DNA of 64,000 nt from DATKZM01 sp035527975 (GCA_035527975.1 DATKZM010000021.1:72136-136135); one strand, 5' to 3'; counted from the stretch's first letter, positions 53,248 to 62,466 are shown. Numbers and translations: made by a program. The notes: generated by a model not told the origin, from the sequence alone.

Positions 53248-55197
53248 ATGCATCCCGATATAGAGCGCCATAGAATGTTTTCCCGCCGTGCGACGATCCT
53301 GGTCGGCGGCCAGGCGCTGATGTTCGCGGTTCTCACCTGGCGTCTCTACGATCTCCAAATCGTTCGCGGCAAGCGCTTCAAGACGCTGGCCGAGGAGAAC
53401 CGCATAAGCTTGCGCCTGACGATCCCGCCGCGCGGCCTCATCGTCGATCGCACGGGCCGGGAGATCGCCTCCAACCAACAGGAATTCCGCGCGGTCATTG
53501 TCGCCGAGCGTATCAAGAATATCCGGCGCACACTCGATGTGCTGGAAAACATCATTCACTTCGATCGTATCGAACGCTTGCGCATCTTGAAGGAGATCAG
53601 GCGCCGGCCCCGTTTCGTGCCGGTGGCGATCCGACGAAGCCTGAGCTGGGAACAGGTTGCGCAGGTCGAGGTCAACGCACCTGACTTGCCCGGCGTCTAT
53701 ATCGAACAGGGCTTGGCGCGGCGCTATCCATATGGGCAGGCCGCCGCCCATGTGATCGGTTATGTCGCGGCGGTGGAGGAGAAAGAACAGACCGGTGATC
53801 CCCTCCTGCAACTGCCGGAATTCCGCATCGGCAAGAACGGAATTGAGCGAACCTATGATCTTGCACTGCGCGGCCATGCCGGGGCGCGCCAGGTTGAGAT
53901 CAACGCCCATGGCCGGGTGATCCGTGAGCTGTCGCGCAAGCGCGGCAAACCCGGCAATAAGCTCGTGCTCACACTCGATGCCGAACTGCAGAAATTCACG
54001 GCAGAGCGGTTGAAGGAAGTGAGCGGCGCGGCAGTGGTGATGGATATCCATACTGGCGACGTGCTGGCGCTTGCTTCGACCCCGGCCTTCGATCCGGAGG
54101 TGTTTGGCGAGGGCATCGACCGCAAGCTGTGGCGGAAATATCTTTCCAACCCCAAGGCGCCGATGACCAACAAGGTCATTGCGGGACAATACGCGCCCGG
54201 TTCGACCTTCAAGATGGTCGTGGCGCTGGCGGCGCTGGAGGCCGGCGTGATCACGCCCTACACCGGCTTTGTCTGTCCTGGCTTCAAACACATCGGCAAT
54301 GCGCGTTTCCACTGCTGGCGCCGCGGCGGTCACGGCATGGTCAATCTTTACCAGGGCATCAAGCAGAGCTGCGATGTCTACTTTTACAACGTCGCTCTCA
54401 AAGTCGGTGTTGATAGGATTGCGGCGATGGCGCGCAGGCTGGGCCTTGGTGAGCTGGCCGGCGTCGATCTGCCCGGCGAGCGCAAGGGCTCGATCCCATC
54501 GACCGCCTGGAAAATGAAGGCGATGAAACAGCCCTGGTACCCGGGCGAAACACTGGTTGCAGGTATTGGTCAGGGCTATGTGCTGTCGACCCCATTGCAG
54601 CTTGCGGTAATGACGGCGCGGATCGCCAATGGCGGCTTTGCGGTGGCGCCCCGGCTCGCGCGCGATGATATCGACGGGCGTGAGATCGGCGCGCGAGCCA
54701 AGCAAACCTTCAAGCCGATCGGTGTCTCCAAGAAGTCTCTTGATCTCATAAGGAAGGCAATGATCGGGGTCGTCAACGAGCCGGGCGGGACGGCTTATTG
54801 GACCCGGATCACCGAAAAAGGCCAGTGGATGGCGGGCAAGACCGGCACATCCCAGGTCCGCCGGATTACCAGGGCCGAGCGTGCGCGCGGTGTGCGGAAG
54901 AACAAGGATTTGCCTTGGGAGCTGCGTGACCACGCGCTCTTTGTTGCTTTCGCGCCCCATGACGCGCCGCGGTTCGCGTGCGCCGTCATCGTCGAGCATG
55001 GCGGCGGCGGTTCACGTGCCGCCGCCCCGATTGCCAAGGACGTTCTCATGGAGACCCAGAAGCGGTTGAATCCGACAGTCGAGAAAAAGAGCCAAGAGAA
55101 AAAAGCGGCGGCCGTGAGACCCGGCCTGAAGCGCAAGCCCACGGCAAAGCCATCGGCTAGGCAGCGCGGCGATGCTGCCAGCGGCGGCGGAGGCTGA
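53248..55197 (+). CDS. mrdA: penicillin-binding protein 2, peptidoglycan transpeptidase
   Basis: 649 aa class B PBP of the elongasome. An N-terminal anchor helix is followed by the dimerisation domain (RISLRLTIPPRGLIVDRTGREIASN) and the transpeptidase domain: SxxK at Ser319 (GSTFKMV), SxN-type KQSCDVYFYN, and KTG at Lys531 (AGKTGTSQVRR). The C-terminal 40 residues are Lys/Arg-rich. Starts 9 bases after mreD. Confidence 0.95.
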   Translation: MHPDIERHRMFSRRATILVGGQALMFAVLTWRLYDLQIVRGKRFKTLAEENRISLRLTIPPRGLIVDRTGREIASNQQEFRAVIVAERIKNIRRTLDVLENIIHFDRIERLRILKEIRRRPRFVPVAIRRSLSWEQVAQVEVNAPDLPGVYIEQGLARRYPYGQAAAHVIGYVAAVEEKEQTGDPLLQLPEFRIGKNGIERTYDLALRGHAGARQVEINAHGRVIRELSRKRGKPGNKLVLTLDAELQKFTAERLKEVSGAAVVMDIHTGDVLALASTPAFDPEVFGEGIDRKLWRKYLSNPKAPMTNKVIAGQYAPGSTFKMVVALAALEAGVITPYTGFVCPGFKHIGNARFHCWRRGGHGMVNLYQGIKQSCDVYFYNVALKVGVDRIAAMARRLGLGELAGVDLPGERKGSIPSTAWKMKAMKQPWYPGETLVAGIGQGYVLSTPLQLAVMTARIANGGFAVAPRLARDDIDGREIGARAKQTFKPIGVSKKSLDLIRKAMIGVVNEPGGTAYWTRITEKGQWMAGKTGTSQVRRITRAERARGVRKNKDLPWELRDHALFVAFAPHDAPRFACAVIVEHGGGGSRAAAPIAKDVLMETQKRLNPTVEKKSQEKKAAAVRPGLKRKPTAKPSARQRGDAASGGGG

Positions 55198-55200
55198 TCG

Positions 55201-56346
55201 ATGATGGAGTTCTCCGGCCGTTACCGCGAACATATTTCGGTCCTTGCCCGTCTGCGTGAGGTCACGTGGGGGCTCGTCTTCCTGATCGTGGTGACCGCCG
55301 GGATCGGCTTCGCCGCGCTCTATTCAACCGGTGGCGGCAAGTTCGATCCCTGGGCATCCCGCCAGATCGTGCGGTTCTCATTCGGCCTGTTGGTGATGTT
55401 TGGCGCGGCCATGGTCGATCTGCGATTCTGGTTGCGCCACGCCTATGTCATCTACGGCGCGGCCTTGCTGCTACTCGTCTCGGTTGAAGTGATGGGGCTG
55501 GTCTCGGGCGGCTCCCAGCGTTGGATCAATTTCGGCTTTCTGCGCGTGCAGCCCTCAGAGGTGATGAAGATCGCCCTGGTTGTGGCGCTGGCACGGTATT
55601 TCCACAAATCGGCCCTGGAGGACATAGCCCGCCCGACCCGGCTGATCGTGCCGCTGATCATGATTGCGATGCCGATCGCGCTGGTCCTGAAACAGCCCGA
55701 TCTCGGCACCGCGGCGCTTCTGGGCGCGGTCGGTTTGGCGGTCATGTTCGCTGGCGGCGTAAAGGCATGGAAATTCGCCGTGGCGGGCGCGGCCGGGTTG
55801 GCCGCGATGCCGATTGTCTGGAGCGTGCTGCATAGCTACCAGCGCAAACGCATCCTGAGCTTTCTCGATCCGGCAAGCGATCCGCTCGGTTCGGGCTATC
55901 ACAGCACCCAGTCGCAGATCGCGCTCGGCTCCGGCGGGGTCTGGGGCAAGGGCTTTTTGCAGGGCAGCCAAAGCCACTTGTCGTTCATTCCGGAATCCCA
56001 GACCGACTTCATCTTCGCGGTACTGGCCGAGGAGTTTGGCATGATGGGAGCGCTGGTGCTGTTGTCGCTCTTCGCGGGGATTATTGGTTATGGCATCGTC
56101 ATCGCGTTGCGCAGCCGCAACCAGTTCGGACGCTTGCTCGCCCTCGGCCTGTCGGTCAATTTCTTCCTCTATGTCTTCATCAACATCGCCATGGTGACCG
56201 GGATTTTCCCGATTGTTGGCGTGCCGCTGCCGCTCATCTCCTATGGCGGCACGGCAATGCTGACCCTGATGTTCGGGTTTGGCCTGGTGTTGTCGGTCTA
56301 TATCAACCGGGACGCCCGGATAGGCCGCTTCGATGACGAAATATGA
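55201..56346 (+). CDS. mrdB: rod shape-determining peptidoglycan glycosyltransferase RodA
   Basis: 381-aa SEDS-family polymerase with about ten membrane helices. Signatures: GGSQRWINFGFLRVQPSEVMKIALVVALARYF, KQPDLGTAALL, SYQRKRILSFLDPASDPLGSGYHSTQSQIALGSGGVWGKGFLQGSQSHLSFIPESQTDFIFAVLAEEFG, and VPLPLISYGGTAML. Partner of PBP2, 3 bases downstream; last gene of the operon. Confidence 0.96.
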   Translation: MMEFSGRYREHISVLARLREVTWGLVFLIVVTAGIGFAALYSTGGGKFDPWASRQIVRFSFGLLVMFGAAMVDLRFWLRHAYVIYGAALLLLVSVEVMGLVSGGSQRWINFGFLRVQPSEVMKIALVVALARYFHKSALEDIARPTRLIVPLIMIAMPIALVLKQPDLGTAALLGAVGLAVMFAGGVKAWKFAVAGAAGLAAMPIVWSVLHSYQRKRILSFLDPASDPLGSGYHSTQSQIALGSGGVWGKGFLQGSQSHLSFIPESQTDFIFAVLAEEFGMMGALVLLSLFAGIIGYGIVIALRSRNQFGRLLALGLSVNFFLYVFINIAMVTGIFPIVGVPLPLISYGGTAMLTLMFGFGLVLSVYINRDARIGRFDDEI

Positions 56347-56492
56347 CGCCGCGATCGGCGGAGTGCGACGTCGTCGTGGCGCATAGATGACGAGCGCGGC
56401 CTGGCCTCTTGTGCGTCGGCCGTCACGGCCCTATATCCAGCCGGCTCGACAAGACTCCAGCCCTTTGTTATATCCGAGGCCACTGCATATGC

Positions 56493-56568
<76 letters not shown>

Positions 56569-56576
56569 ATCAAATC

Positions 56577-56610
56577 AAGGGCTTAGCGAGAAATCGCTAG
56601 GCCCTTGTTT
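56577..56610 (+). terminator. rho-independent terminator after tRNA-Lys
   Basis: 13-bp stem AAGGGCTTAGCGA / TCGCTAGGCCCTT (one G-U) with a GAAA tetraloop, followed by GTTTCGTT. Confidence 0.85.
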
Positions 56611-56931
56611 CGTTCGTGTCAACGCGGTGTCAACAAGCATTCGCCTCGGCTGCGCTGATTTACTCAGAAATGGCTGCCCGGCGCCGCGGACCGGCAACGA
56701 AATTCTGGCGTCCCCTAGGGGAAACGACGGACATTTTTCGAGCCGTTGTGTTTCAACGGTTTAGCCCAAGCGATGCTCCCATTGCGGGTCGGTTTTGTAC
56801 CAGTTTGATGTACCACTGGCCAGCGCCAGAGCCTCAAGTACCGGGGCACGCGCCGCAATTTGCCCGTGCGCCGCGGGCTGGCGCGGTTCGGCCTGCCGCA
56901 ACAGGGGCCGCAATTCGTCCGGCGTATGTTA
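56611..56931. other. accessory stretch after tRNA-Lys without a recognisable gene
   Basis: No reading frame here gives a recognisable protein. It contains GTGTCAACGCGGTGTCAACA, a short direct repeat (GTGTCAAC twice, 10 bases apart), which could be part of an attachment or recombination site. Confidence 0.4.
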
Positions 56932-57933
56932 TCAAGCCAGCCATCGCAGTATCGCCTGGCACGTGGCCACGAAGTCCGGGTGGTCGCGCTGTAGCTGGGC
57001 CAACGACTTCCCATCTGTGTTCACCGCCTGCCAATCCGGTGTGGCCTTCTGACGCGGCGGCACACTCAGGCAGGTTTCCAGATCAACGGACCACATCACC
57101 GACTGGTCCCCCGGTCCAAGCAAACGCCCCAACTTGTCGCGCGCCGCCTTGGCGGCTGGCTTGATGGTTCCGTCCGGGAGCACGTCTTCATCCGTCACCG
57201 CGCACCACGGCATGCCCAACCGCTTCGCAACGTCAGCGTAGTCGGGCACATTGCCGACGCCGCCGGTGTCCACCAAGCTGACGCTGCGCGCATCCAGGTC
57301 CAGGCTGGGTCCAGCTTCGCGAGGGCCGACCGGATCGCCCAGGGGTCGTTCTTGCCTTCGCAGAGCACCGCGCGGTGGGCGAAAAGCATCTCGTGGTTGC
57401 CGCGTTCGTCCAGTCGCTCCTGGAACTTGACGGCATCGGTGGTCGTGGTTGTGTCGAACACGCCCTTGGCCACGTCATCGCCCCGCCGCCAAAGCCGCAC
57501 GACTACCTGCGGCTGCGCGAAGCTGATGAATTCCGGGCCGTGCGTGGCTGTCAGCACCGTCCAGCCCTGGGCTGCGAGCCGCTCCAGCACGCCGCGCATC
57601 TTGCGTCGCAAGTGTGGGTGCAAGTGCGTCTCCGGTTCTTCCGCCAGGACTACTACCCGGTCCGCCACCTGGCCGGGGTATTGGCTCAGCACGTCCAGCG
57701 CCGCAAGTCTGACCAAGCTCTGCCAGCCGTCGCCCATGCTCTGAAGTGGCGTGGTCGCGCCACCGGCATCTGCGGCGAACGATACGGCCAATTGCTGAGC
57801 AAGCCACTCCTGCACTTGCTGCACGTCGGGTCGCAAGGCGAACCGCGCCTGTGCGCCCACGTACTGGGACAGTGTGTCCTGCAGCTTGGGCCGCAGGTCA
57901 TCCTGCCAAAATGGGAAAGCTTCTACAGCCTCC
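56932..57933 (-). pseudogene. OLD-family ATP-dependent nuclease remnant, frameshifted and truncated
   Basis: Two overlapping frames make up the C-terminal half of an OLD-type AAA/TOPRIM nuclease. The first has ABC signature and Walker B: MGDGWQSLVRLAALDVL, VVVLAEEPETHLHPHLRRKM, and VLTATHGPEFISFAQ. It enters TOPRIM at RAVLCEGKNDPWAIRSALAKL. Near 57300 the frame shifts (a single missing base in a GACCC run would restore it), and the TOPRIM continues in the other frame as LVDTGGVGNVPDYADVAKRLG to 56932. The N-terminal P-loop half is absent: a TAG stops the frame at about 57935. Dead fragment of a phage-defence-type gene. Confidence 0.72.
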
Positions 57934-58137
57934 TAGACAACCAATTGTTTATCTGGCGGAGAATACCGTCGGAGTGCCGCCACTAGGCCACCTGTTAAGA
58001 CGACCCAATGCCGCATCGCATCGAGATGCCGTTCACCTCGGCGCGCGTCCGGAGGAAGTGGTTCTTCCCCCGGTGCGACGTCTCAAGACACTATCTGCCA
58101 GCTTCGGTCAGCAGTCCGCGGGCAGACCTTGTAATTT

Positions 58138-58401
58138 CTAGCGACGCCGGTGATCGCGGACGATGGGCCGAATATAGCGGCAGACGTGGCGGCTACATTG
58201 AACCCTTCTCAAAATTGGGGGGGCATACTGTTTCGGCTGGCCACGGTGATCGCGCACGATGCGCTTGGTGCCCTGTGTCGGCAGGTTACTGCCGCCGAAC
58301 ACGCCGGATTGGGCCGAGGCCGAGGCGGTTGCGCCGAGAGACGCCGGTATCGAAAGAGCCACGCCGACTGCGGCAATACGGATAAGAGCTTTGACGTTCA
58401 T
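58138..58401 (-). CDS. small secreted protein with VRDHR repeats
   Basis: 87 aa from ATG 58401. Signal peptide ALIRIAAVGVALSIPASLGATASASAQ. The mature part is basic and contains IVRDHRGQP near the middle and PIVRDHRRR at the end, in the same frame, with Cys residues in QCSRHVCRY between. No function known; sequence suggests a periplasmic peptide-like protein. Confidence 0.6.
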   Translation of the reverse strand: MNVKALIRIAAVGVALSIPASLGATASASAQSGVFGGSNLPTQGTKRIVRDHRGQPKQYAPPILRRVQCSRHVCRYIRPIVRDHRRR

Positions 58402-58766
58402 GGTCAGGTTTTCCTTTGGTGAGGACCGCACTCAGTTGAGGAGTGCGCTGATCGGTTGATCTGATCGAACTCTACCAAGACCAAAAATCGTTCAGATATG
58501 ACGGCAATCACAGGACACCGAAAAAGGTCGATGTGACTACAAATTCGCATAGCGACCGGACCCGCCAACAAAACGCCCACCGTGGCTGCCGAGCCTGACG
58601 GACGATCCGCGGCGCCACTTCGTATGGGTTGACCCGGTGCTGCCACCAGACCTTGCGGCGCATCGTCAGGCCTTAGCCCCGACGACACCTGAATTGCAAT
58701 TAATTGCATGCTGTATAAAATTGCCAAACGCTCGTTAAGCGGTCTTATCAGAAAGGTGATGCGGGG
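58402..58766. promoter_or_regulatory. gap with a 14-bp palindrome upstream of the recombinase
   Basis: No gene seen in 365 bases. It contains the perfect palindrome TGCAATTAATTGCA at 58695-58708, about 58 bases before the recombinase start, followed by an AT-rich CTGTATAAAATTG that may be a promoter. The palindrome recurs at 61552-61565. Confidence 0.55.
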
Positions 58767-59498
58767 ATGGCGAACGGGAAGTTCGTGGCATACCACCGGG
58801 TTTCGACCGACAAGCAGGGCCGGTCGGGGCTGGGACTAGAGGCCCAACGCAGGGCGGTTGACGACCACCTAAGAGGCGGTCGGGGCGAGCTTGTCGCCGA
58901 GTACGTGGAGGTCGAAAGCGGCAAGCGCGACGACAGGCCCGAGCTGACGAAGGCCCTTCACCGCTGCAAGGTGACCGGCTCCGCGCTCCTCATCGCCAAG
59001 CTGGACCGGCTGAGCCGCAACGTCGCGTTCATCTCGAACCTTATGGACAGCGGGGTCGACTTTGTCGCGGTGGACTTCCCGCAGGCCAATCGGCTGACGG
59101 TGCACATACTCGCGGCGGTCGCAGAGCACGAACGGGAGATGATCTCCCAGCGCACCAAGGCCGCGCTGGCGGTGGCCAAGGCGCGGGGCGTGAGGTTAGG
59201 CAACCCCAACGGCGCGGCGCACCTCCGAGGCCGCGGCAACCGTGAGGCCGTCGAGGCCCTGCGGGCTGGGGCGGACGCCTTCGCCGAGGACATGGCGCCC
59301 GTGCTAGAGGACGTGAGGGCGGATGGCCACACGTCCTACCGCGCCATGGCCCGCGAGCTGAACCACCGAGGCATACTCACCGCCCGCGGCGGTCGGTGGC
59401 ACGCCGCCACGGTGCGGAACCTTGTCCGACGGTTGAGGGCGGACAAATTCACCTGGCGCGAGGGGGACGTGACGGTCTCGCGACCAGCGCAGGCGTGA
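58767..59498 (+). CDS. serine recombinase (resolvase/invertase family)
   Basis: 243 aa. The catalytic Ser is at about residue 13 in AYHRVSTDKQGRSGLGLEAQR; the Arg-rich active-site motif is IAKLDRLSRNVAFI; HEREMISQRTKAALAVAKARG is the long E-helix. The C-terminal DNA-binding part (SYRAMARELNHRGILTARGGRWHAATVRNLVRRL) is a helix-turn-helix. Intact; the only complete recombinase in the window. A tail-only copy lies at about 62827-62920. It could mobilise or invert DNA in this region. Confidence 0.9.
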   Translation: MANGKFVAYHRVSTDKQGRSGLGLEAQRRAVDDHLRGGRGELVAEYVEVESGKRDDRPELTKALHRCKVTGSALLIAKLDRLSRNVAFISNLMDSGVDFVAVDFPQANRLTVHILAAVAEHEREMISQRTKAALAVAKARGVRLGNPNGAAHLRGRGNREAVEALRAGADAFAEDMAPVLEDVRADGHTSYRAMARELNHRGILTARGGRWHAATVRNLVRRLRADKFTWREGDVTVSRPAQA

Positions 59499-59514
59499 CG
59501 CCTTCAAAACAGTT

Positions 59515-59661
59515 TCATCCTGAGCGCGTGGTGGCGTATCCGCAGCGGCGACATTCCACCTTCTGCACTTGACCACTTCCGCCAAAGGTGCCGACCACCT
59601 CAATGAGTTGGTAGTCGTGGAAACCGAACCGGCAAAGAAGGCGGCCAATCCAGTTCAGCAT
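59515..59661 (-). CDS. small zinc-ribbon protein (DUF1660-like)
   Basis: 48 aa from ATG 59661. LLCRFGFHDYQLIEVVGTFG and VEKVECRRCGYA-type end (here VQKVECRRCG) supply Cys/His pairs for one zinc. Resembles short phage or element-borne proteins of the DUF1660 type. The longer frame upstream is unlikely. Confidence 0.55.
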   Translation of the reverse strand: MLNWIGRLLCRFGFHDYQLIEVVGTFGGSGQVQKVECRRCGYATTRSG

Positions 59662-59919
59662 CCTGTCGCGGCTTTCCGCCACGGTCGGAGCTCCAAATAC
59701 CCAGCCGAGACCGGCAGGGCCGCCATCAGCAGCAACGCGGCAAGGGTCAGTGTTCTGAGTATCGGTCTGCTCCGCACTATCGAGCACAACGCTTAATCGA
59801 GCGGATCATCGCACAACTCTGCGGTCACCGCCCACCCGGCGCGCTCCTCCCGTTGACCAGCCGATCATCCCGTGTCGAGGTTTGGGCGTGGCGGGTTGTT
59901 GACTAGCCGAGCTCGCTTT

Positions 59920-60183
59920 CTACTTGAACGGCCTCTCACCCTCCACGTGGATGCGCCAGAGCACCTCGATGCATTTACCAGGACCAAGAGTATCAATCGC
60001 CCGATCAGCCGTGGCAGACAGCAAAAAGCCCCCCATCACCCCGCTACGTGACCCGTCCATGGCCATGTGGGCAATCGCCATCTTCCGCACGCCCTTCTTC
60101 AAAGCTGAGCATGGATCGAGCGTTCCCCATTTCAGCCAGATCGCAGTTACAACCTTCGTCAGGATGATAAGTGTGGTTTTCAT
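59920..60183 (-). CDS. small membrane-anchored hypothetical protein
   Basis: 87 aa. An N-terminal hydrophobic segment (TLIILTKVVTAIWLKWG) is followed by TLDPCSALKKGVRKMA and a region ending RIHVEGERPFK. I do not recognise the family. On the same strand as the neighbouring DIYR genes. Confidence 0.45.
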   Translation of the reverse strand: MKTTLIILTKVVTAIWLKWGTLDPCSALKKGVRKMAIAHMAMDGSRSGVMGGFLLSATADRAIDTLGPGKCIEVLWRIHVEGERPFK

Positions 60184-60201
60184 GGCTCCATGGCACCTAA
60201 G

Positions 60202-60405
60202 TCAGTGAACCATCGAGCCGGTTGGTCGTTCGGTCGTGAGCAATTCCTCAACCACCTTTACGATCTTCCTCCACACCGCCGCTCCATCAAGATCACCAGC
60301 GTCGAGGAGTTCATCCGCGCGCATGGCGGCATGGATGGTCGCCTCGGAGCCGTGTTCGCGGATCAGGACGTTGGCGGCGCGGTAGATGTCGCGTTCAGGG
60401 ATCAT
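60202..60405 (-). CDS. small 'DIYR' protein, copy 1
   Basis: 67 aa. ERDIYRAANVLIREHGSEAT, AAMRADELLDAGDLDG and VWRKIVKVVEELL. The same pattern (DIYR, LIR..GS, RA.ELLD.GDLDG, W.RI..A.E.L) occurs in two further copies at 60515 and 63646. Soluble, helical; function unknown, common in alphaproteobacterial accessory DNA. Confidence 0.72.
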   Translation of the reverse strand: MIPERDIYRAANVLIREHGSEATIHAAMRADELLDAGDLDGAAVWRKIVKVVEELLTTERPTGSMVH

Positions 60406-60514
60406 GGCGGATACGGGGAGACTGGCGGCGATGCGGTGACCGGGCGTTGGGCTGATCGTGAGGCCAGCCGCTGAACTGGTAGATCGGGACGTTGTGCGGC
60501 TGTTGTCGTCGGGG

Positions 60515-60718
60515 TCAGTGAACCCGCGAGGCTGTTGGCCATTCCGAATTCTGGAGGACCTCGACCGCCTTGATGATCCTCCTCCAAGTCGCCGCCCCGT
60601 CGAGATCACCTTGATCGAGCAACTCCTGCGCGCGCTTGGCGGCGACGGTGCGCGCATGCGACCCTTGCTTGCGGATCAAGACGTTGGCGGTGCGGTAGAT
60701 GTCGCGTTTGGATTGCAT
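60515..60718 (-). CDS. small 'DIYR' protein, copy 2
   Basis: 67 aa. KRDIYRTANVLIRKQGSHAR, AKRAQELLDQGDLDGAATWRRIIKAVEVL. Tandem with copy 1, separated by 109 bases. Most divergent of the three in the middle region. Confidence 0.7.
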   Translation of the reverse strand: MQSKRDIYRTANVLIRKQGSHARTVAAKRAQELLDQGDLDGAATWRRIIKAVEVLQNSEWPTASRVH

Positions 60719-60750
60719 CGGGGGCAGTCGGTCAGGGCTCGCCGCTCGGG

Positions 60751-61005
60751 CTACCGCTTCTTCATCGGCCCGAGCATCCGTTGGTAGGTCTGATCTCCGT
60801 CAATGGAGTTGTTCCAACGAAGGACTTCGCCGTTCGCCATCAACTCGACGTAAGGCGTGCCAGTCGGTGGTACTCCTTGCGTTTTGTCCCACTCACCCTT
60901 CTTGTTCTGGACAAACCGCCCGACCGACCCAGCATCCCGCATGTCTTCGACTATGCGCGCAAGCTGTGCACCGGACAGCCCAACAAGGTCTTCCAGTGTT
61001 CCCAT
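60751..61005 (-). CDS. hypothetical protein
   Basis: 84 aa from ATG 61005 with GGAGAGGA upstream. LEDLVGLSGAQLARIVEDMRDAGSVGRFVQNKKGEWDKTQGVPPTG suggests a small helical protein with a polar loop. No family recognised. Confidence 0.5.
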   Translation of the reverse strand: MGTLEDLVGLSGAQLARIVEDMRDAGSVGRFVQNKKGEWDKTQGVPPTGTPYVELMANGEVLRWNNSIDGDQTYQRMLGPMKKR

Positions 61006-61117
61006 TGGGGCTTCCTCTCCTACGCGCCATCTTGGTCCCGTAGGTGCGACAGGTCCAGCCCCGTGTAGGTGGTCCGCTCCGCGCCCTCGATGAGCACCAC
61101 CGGCCCCACGACCGAAC

Positions 61118-61297
61118 CTACAAGTGCCGTGCGATGTCCCCAATAGTCTCCCAATTCGGGCGGGTGTGAACAGCCCGTGATCCGCAGGACGAACAGCGCA
61201 TCCGTCGCGCAATGTCAGGCACGGGGAAGTGCGGCCCGAGTTGTCGGATCAAGAAGGCGGTCTCAACAACGGCGTTGTGGCAGCAACCGACGCGCAT
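61118..61297 (-). CDS. small zinc-ribbon protein, possibly truncated
   Basis: About 59 aa from ATG 61297; the true start is uncertain. MRVGCCHNAVVETAFLIRQLG then ARRMRCSSCGSRAVHTRPNW: two Cys pairs fit a zinc ribbon common in phage-like element proteins. It overlaps no other gene. Confidence 0.45.
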   Translation of the reverse strand: MRVGCCHNAVVETAFLIRQLGPHFPVPDIARRMRCSSCGSRAVHTRPNWETIGDIARHL

Positions 61298-61382
61298 AAG
61301 TAGACCATCGAGGCCGCCCTGGAGAACTTCGTCGCCGAGATGCTCCGCCGAATGTGAAATACTACCGGTGAAGGAGAACGAC

Positions 61383-61532
61383 ATGGCAGCACCGCCCCCG
61401 AAGAACCGGCACTCTGGCCTGCGCGACAATTGGCCCAAGGGCGAGAAGGAGGAGCAGCTCCCGAAGATCGTGGACGAACGCAAGGTCCCGGCTAACGACG
61501 ACGAGCCCCTCATCCCTGTGGGTGCCAAGTAG
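61383..61532 (+). CDS. short charged hypothetical protein
   Basis: 49 aa from ATG 61383, 7 bases after AAGGAGA. Very hydrophilic (KNRHSGLRDNWPKGEKEEQLPKIVDERK). No family recognised. The convincing ribosome-binding site argues that it is translated. Confidence 0.5.
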   Translation: MAAPPPKNRHSGLRDNWPKGEKEEQLPKIVDERKVPANDDEPLIPVGAK

Positions 61533-61551
61533 GGATAACCCCTTTTTAGAT

Positions 61552-61565
61552 TGCAATTAATTGCA
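61552..61565. promoter_or_regulatory. 14-bp palindrome, second copy
   Basis: TGCAATTAATTGCA, identical to the site at 58695-58708 upstream of the recombinase. A third copy with one change (TGAAATTAATTGCA) lies at 62075-62088. AT-rich in a GC-rich context, so unlikely by chance. Candidate recombination or operator site. Confidence 0.55.
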
Positions 61566-61644
61566 TCGGACAGTGACCTCATATGGCGTTGCGCTCGATA
61601 ACGCCGCCCAGGCTATGCAGACGGGGCTGGTCGTCGATATTTAG

Positions 61645-61815
61645 CTACAGGAACGTCATGTCGCCGAGGTGGCGGAACACCGCCTGCTCGACAGGCCCCT
61701 CGGCGGCGGCCAACGCCTCGCGGTCCATACCGAGCACGGCAGATGCCTTTGTTGCGTCTCCCTTCACGCCCCAGCCGTACACCTCGCTCGCCAGTATCAA
61801 GGGGGCGGCCCAGCG
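61645..61815 (-). pseudogene. decayed C-terminal gene fragment
   Basis: Reverse-strand frame reading LILASEVYGWGVKGDATKAS, AVLGMDREALAAAEGPVEQA and VFRHLGDMTFL before a TAG at 61647-61645. It looks like genuine protein sequence without a proper start; a TGA closes the frame upstream. Family not recognised. Confidence 0.4.
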
Positions 61816-61868
61816 CGGTCACCAGGCGCTCCAGCCTCCGCCGCGCGCGCCGCGCCCCCCCCCAGGCC

Positions 61869-62201
61869 TCATCCCCCCTCCTCGCCCTCCAAGGCGGCCT
61901 CCGGCGCCTCCAGGCGGCGCTCCAGCTCCGCCGTCTCCATCGCGCGCAGCTCGCCCTGGAGGAGGGTCGACAGCGGCTCTGCCTCGTCGAGCGCCACCTC
62001 GCCGCGGGCCGCCGCCGCGGTCATGGCGTCGAGGGCATCAGCGATCCGGGTGGCGGTGTCCGTCGGCGGGAGTGTGAAATTAATTGCACGGGACCGGCGC
62101 GGCGAGATCAGGCGCGGGCCGTCGGGTCGCCGCACCTGGCGTCCTCGACGCCGCCGCGCGTCACCATCAGACGGCGGCATTGAGCGCCGCGTCCGAACCA
62201 T
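61869..62201 (-). pseudogene. DUF5681-like C-terminal fragment
   Basis: The 3' part reads INFTLPPTDTATRIADALDA and AAARGEVALDEAEPLS, then ELERRLEAPEAALEGEEGG, resembling the tail of DUF5681-type proteins found with phage genes. Upstream the frame degenerates into Arg-rich sequence, while GDPTAR-like sequence appears in another frame near 62110, so a frameshift is likely. N-terminal part missing. Confidence 0.5.
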
Positions 62202-62466
62202 CGAACGGTTGCTGACATCGAGCGTCAGATCGCCGAGATCAAGACGATGGGCGGGCCGCCGCAGGGGAGCGCGTGATCACTATGGCTGAGGTTCCCTTGG
62301 CGGTGGACCAGTAGTACGATTTCCACGAATTTGGATGTCATCTGGGGAAGGTCGGGTAAAATATCTCAACAAACCGGTCCTACCGGTCAGACACGGATCG
62401 AACGGTCAATTAGGCCCGGTTCCGTTTCGCCAAGCCCAACCAGGTTTCTAATAGAAGGTCAACAAG
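62202..62466. other. gap with gene debris
   Basis: About 265 bases. A forward frame encodes a short ADIERQIAEIKTMGGPPQGSA stretch before a stop near 62274, likely another gene end. Otherwise no gene seen. Confidence 0.35.

Noticed and set aside
53152..54999. Reverse 615-codon frame opposite mrdA
   Set aside because: Shadow of PBP2, which has all three transpeptidase motifs on the forward strand.
61669..62289. Forward 206-codon frame in the accessory region
   Set aside because: Low-complexity Arg/Ala/Pro sequence opposite recognisable reverse-strand gene tails.
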